NCBI RefSeq assembly: GCF_014218805.1
Contig: NZ_JACJUV010000001.1
Location: 3,608,501 to 3,672,500, forward strand
Direction of reading: 5' to 3'
Origin: Teredinibacter franksiae
GTDB taxonomy: Bacteria; Pseudomonadota; Gammaproteobacteria; Pseudomonadales; Cellvibrionaceae
DNA length: 64,000 bases
Shown piece after piece: positions 63,235-64,000 of the stretch. A program made the translations under genes and the position numbers. The notes under the pieces were generated by a model that was given only the letters and a program-made list of their open reading frames with translations, had not been told where the DNA came from and searched no databases. Within the stretch, counting starts at the first letter, position 1, and each line of letters begins with the position of its first letter.

Positions 63235-63264
63235 TTGTTTGTGATGTAGTAAAGGGCGGAGTAC

Positions 63265-63582
63265 TCAGGTGGCGTGTATTTTATTAAACTTTTTGGTGAT
63301 TATGACCGTAATCAGTACGGTAAGACGTTGAATGATGTCTTCATCGGTACTGTTGGCGAGACGCTCGCGCACTAGCGCTTGAACCTTTTGGAATCGTTCA
63401 CTATCAATTGAGTCTAGCGTTTGCAGAAGGTTGATTGTGGCGCGCATAAGTTCGTTATAATCACCATTGCCATAGTTTAGGGTGAATTTGTTTGCGTGGC
63501 GTTCTAGTTCCTTTATCTTCATAGCCTGCAGGCTTTGAACGTAATCAGCTTCAGTTGCCGTGAGAAGATCGCGAGTTTTCAT
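63265..63582 (-). CDS. Small helical protein of unknown function
   Basis: 105 residues starting MKTRDLLTATEADYVQSLQAMKIKELERHANKFTLNYGNGDYNELMRATINLLQTLDS. Predicted helical, no signal peptide or membrane segment; the end (IITKKFNKIHAT) is basic. I recognise no family. It lies 80 bp upstream of yebG on the same strand, so the LexA box sits between the two and is likelier to act on yebG. Real coding is likely given its even amino-acid composition. Confidence 0.6.
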   Translation of the reverse strand: MKTRDLLTATEADYVQSLQAMKIKELERHANKFTLNYGNGDYNELMRATINLLQTLDSIDSERFQKVQALVRERLANSTDEDIIQRLTVLITVIITKKFNKIHAT

Positions 63583-63629
63583 AATGGGGAGGGGCTTCCT
63601 GCTTTGGGTACATATAAGGGGTTACAAGG

Positions 63630-64000
63630 GTGGATTATAAACGACCTTGTTGTAAAAGTTGCGGGCGACCGGAAATTGCCTGTTTGTGCCGCTTGGTGGA
63701 GGCGGTCGAAACGTCTGTAGAGCTGGTAATTTGGCAGCACCCTAGTGAGCAGCGGCGGGCTAAGGGTACGGCGAAGTTACTGCATTTGTGTTTACCGAAC
63801 AGCCGATTGGTGTGCGCGCAGCAGCAATTGCCAGCCGATCTGAAACTCGACGTTACTCGCTGTGCACTGCTCTATCCTGCAGCTCAGGGTGAAGAAACTA
63901 CTGCTAGTGAGGGCTGCCGTGTAGACCAGCTATTGGTGCTGGATGGCACTTGGCGAAAAAGTCGAAAACTGCTCTACCTGAACCCCTGGTTGGCGGCGCT
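63630..64000 (+). CDS. Second DTW-domain protein, 3' end outside window
   Basis: A GTG at 63630 (AAGGGG 8 nt upstream) opens VDYKRPCCKSCGRPEIACLCRLVEAV, a Cys-rich start, and continues through IWQHPSEQRRAKGTAKLLHLCLP to LLVLDGTWRKSRKLLYLNPW, the DGTW motif of DTW-domain transferases. The end runs off the window. It is a paralogue of the 53165 gene, with a shorter insert. Likely also a tRNA-uridine aminocarboxypropyltransferase of different tRNA specificity. Confidence 0.85.
   Translation, partial: MDYKRPCCKSCGRPEIACLCRLVEAVETSVELVIWQHPSEQRRAKGTAKLLHLCLPNSRLVCAQQQLPADLKLDVTRCALLYPAAQGEETTASEGCRVDQLLVLDGTWRKSRKLLYLNPWLAA

Overview
The window looks like chromosome of a marine, polysaccharide-degrading gammaproteobacterium of the Cellvibrionales (Saccharophagus/Teredinibacter/Cellvibrio-like). 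The evidence is long polyserine linkers in secreted enzymes, a CBM2 module, a GH44 glucanase with a GlyGly-CTERM tail, a PL1 pectate lyase lipoprotein, a TonB-dependent siderophore receptor, and typical gammaproteobacterial housekeeping genes (hrpB, ndpA/yejK, yebG, trmO, msrPQ, hpf). This is inference from gene content; no rRNA gene, tRNA gene or CRISPR array was recognised.

Layout. 1-1776: 5' part of a large secreted calcium-binding (thrombospondin type 3-like) repeat protein. 2.0-11.2 kb: a small secreted protein, tagaturonate reductase uxaB, a LysR regulator, the msrPQ periplasmic methionine sulfoxide repair pair, an acyl-CoA thioesterase, small stress/ribosome proteins (DUF4404, HPF, DUF3820, DUF1451) and two exported proteins of unclear role. 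11.4-13.4 kb: phosphate uptake pair (DUF47 protein plus PiT transporter). 13.6-17.7 kb: a compact three-gene operon of a TIR-domain protein, an ABC ATPase with an extra N-terminal helical region, and a polytopic membrane protein. It resembles a conflict/defence cassette but matches no named system I know, and it is the main novelty candidate. It converges on an ExbB-ExbD-(TonB-position) module whose third protein ends in a beta-sandwich-like domain instead of a TonB domain (17.7-20.2 kb). 20.5-25.9 kb: RND/MMPL exporter, LolA-like protein, outer-membrane barrel and TetR regulator. 25.8-34.3 kb: acylphosphatase, ndpA, DUF481 protein, trmO, then a GltD-like iron-sulfur flavoprotein with pyruvate:flavodoxin oxidoreductase. 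34.7-47.8 kb: cold-shock gene, a CBM2-polySer-(DUF6055-like) pseudogene, GH44 glucanase, a decayed VOC gene, an ABC-2 exporter, a Fur-box-controlled TonB receptor/PepSY pair and a pectate lyase. 47.9-57.8 kb: OPT transporter, a macrodomain gene with a double-GIDE-LemA fusion, a DTW-domain tRNA-modification gene, hrpB, lepB and a nonsense-interrupted GFA gene. 57.9-64 kb: modABC, an MscS-like channel, a solute-binding-like protein, yebG under a near-ideal LexA box, an unknown gene and a second, truncated DTW gene.

How the genes fit together. PL1 lyase and UxaB belong to pectin/galacturonate use; the GH44 enzyme and the decayed CBM2 protein belong to plant-wall polysaccharide attack. ModABC supplies molybdate for molybdoenzymes such as MsrP in this window. 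The Fur box between the siderophore receptor and the PepSY protein implies iron control of both.

Three genes in the window are visibly broken (CBM2 protein, VOC protein, GFA protein), so recent gene decay is a theme. Limits: no database search was run; family names come from recognised motifs, and membrane topology and many start codons are estimates by eye.
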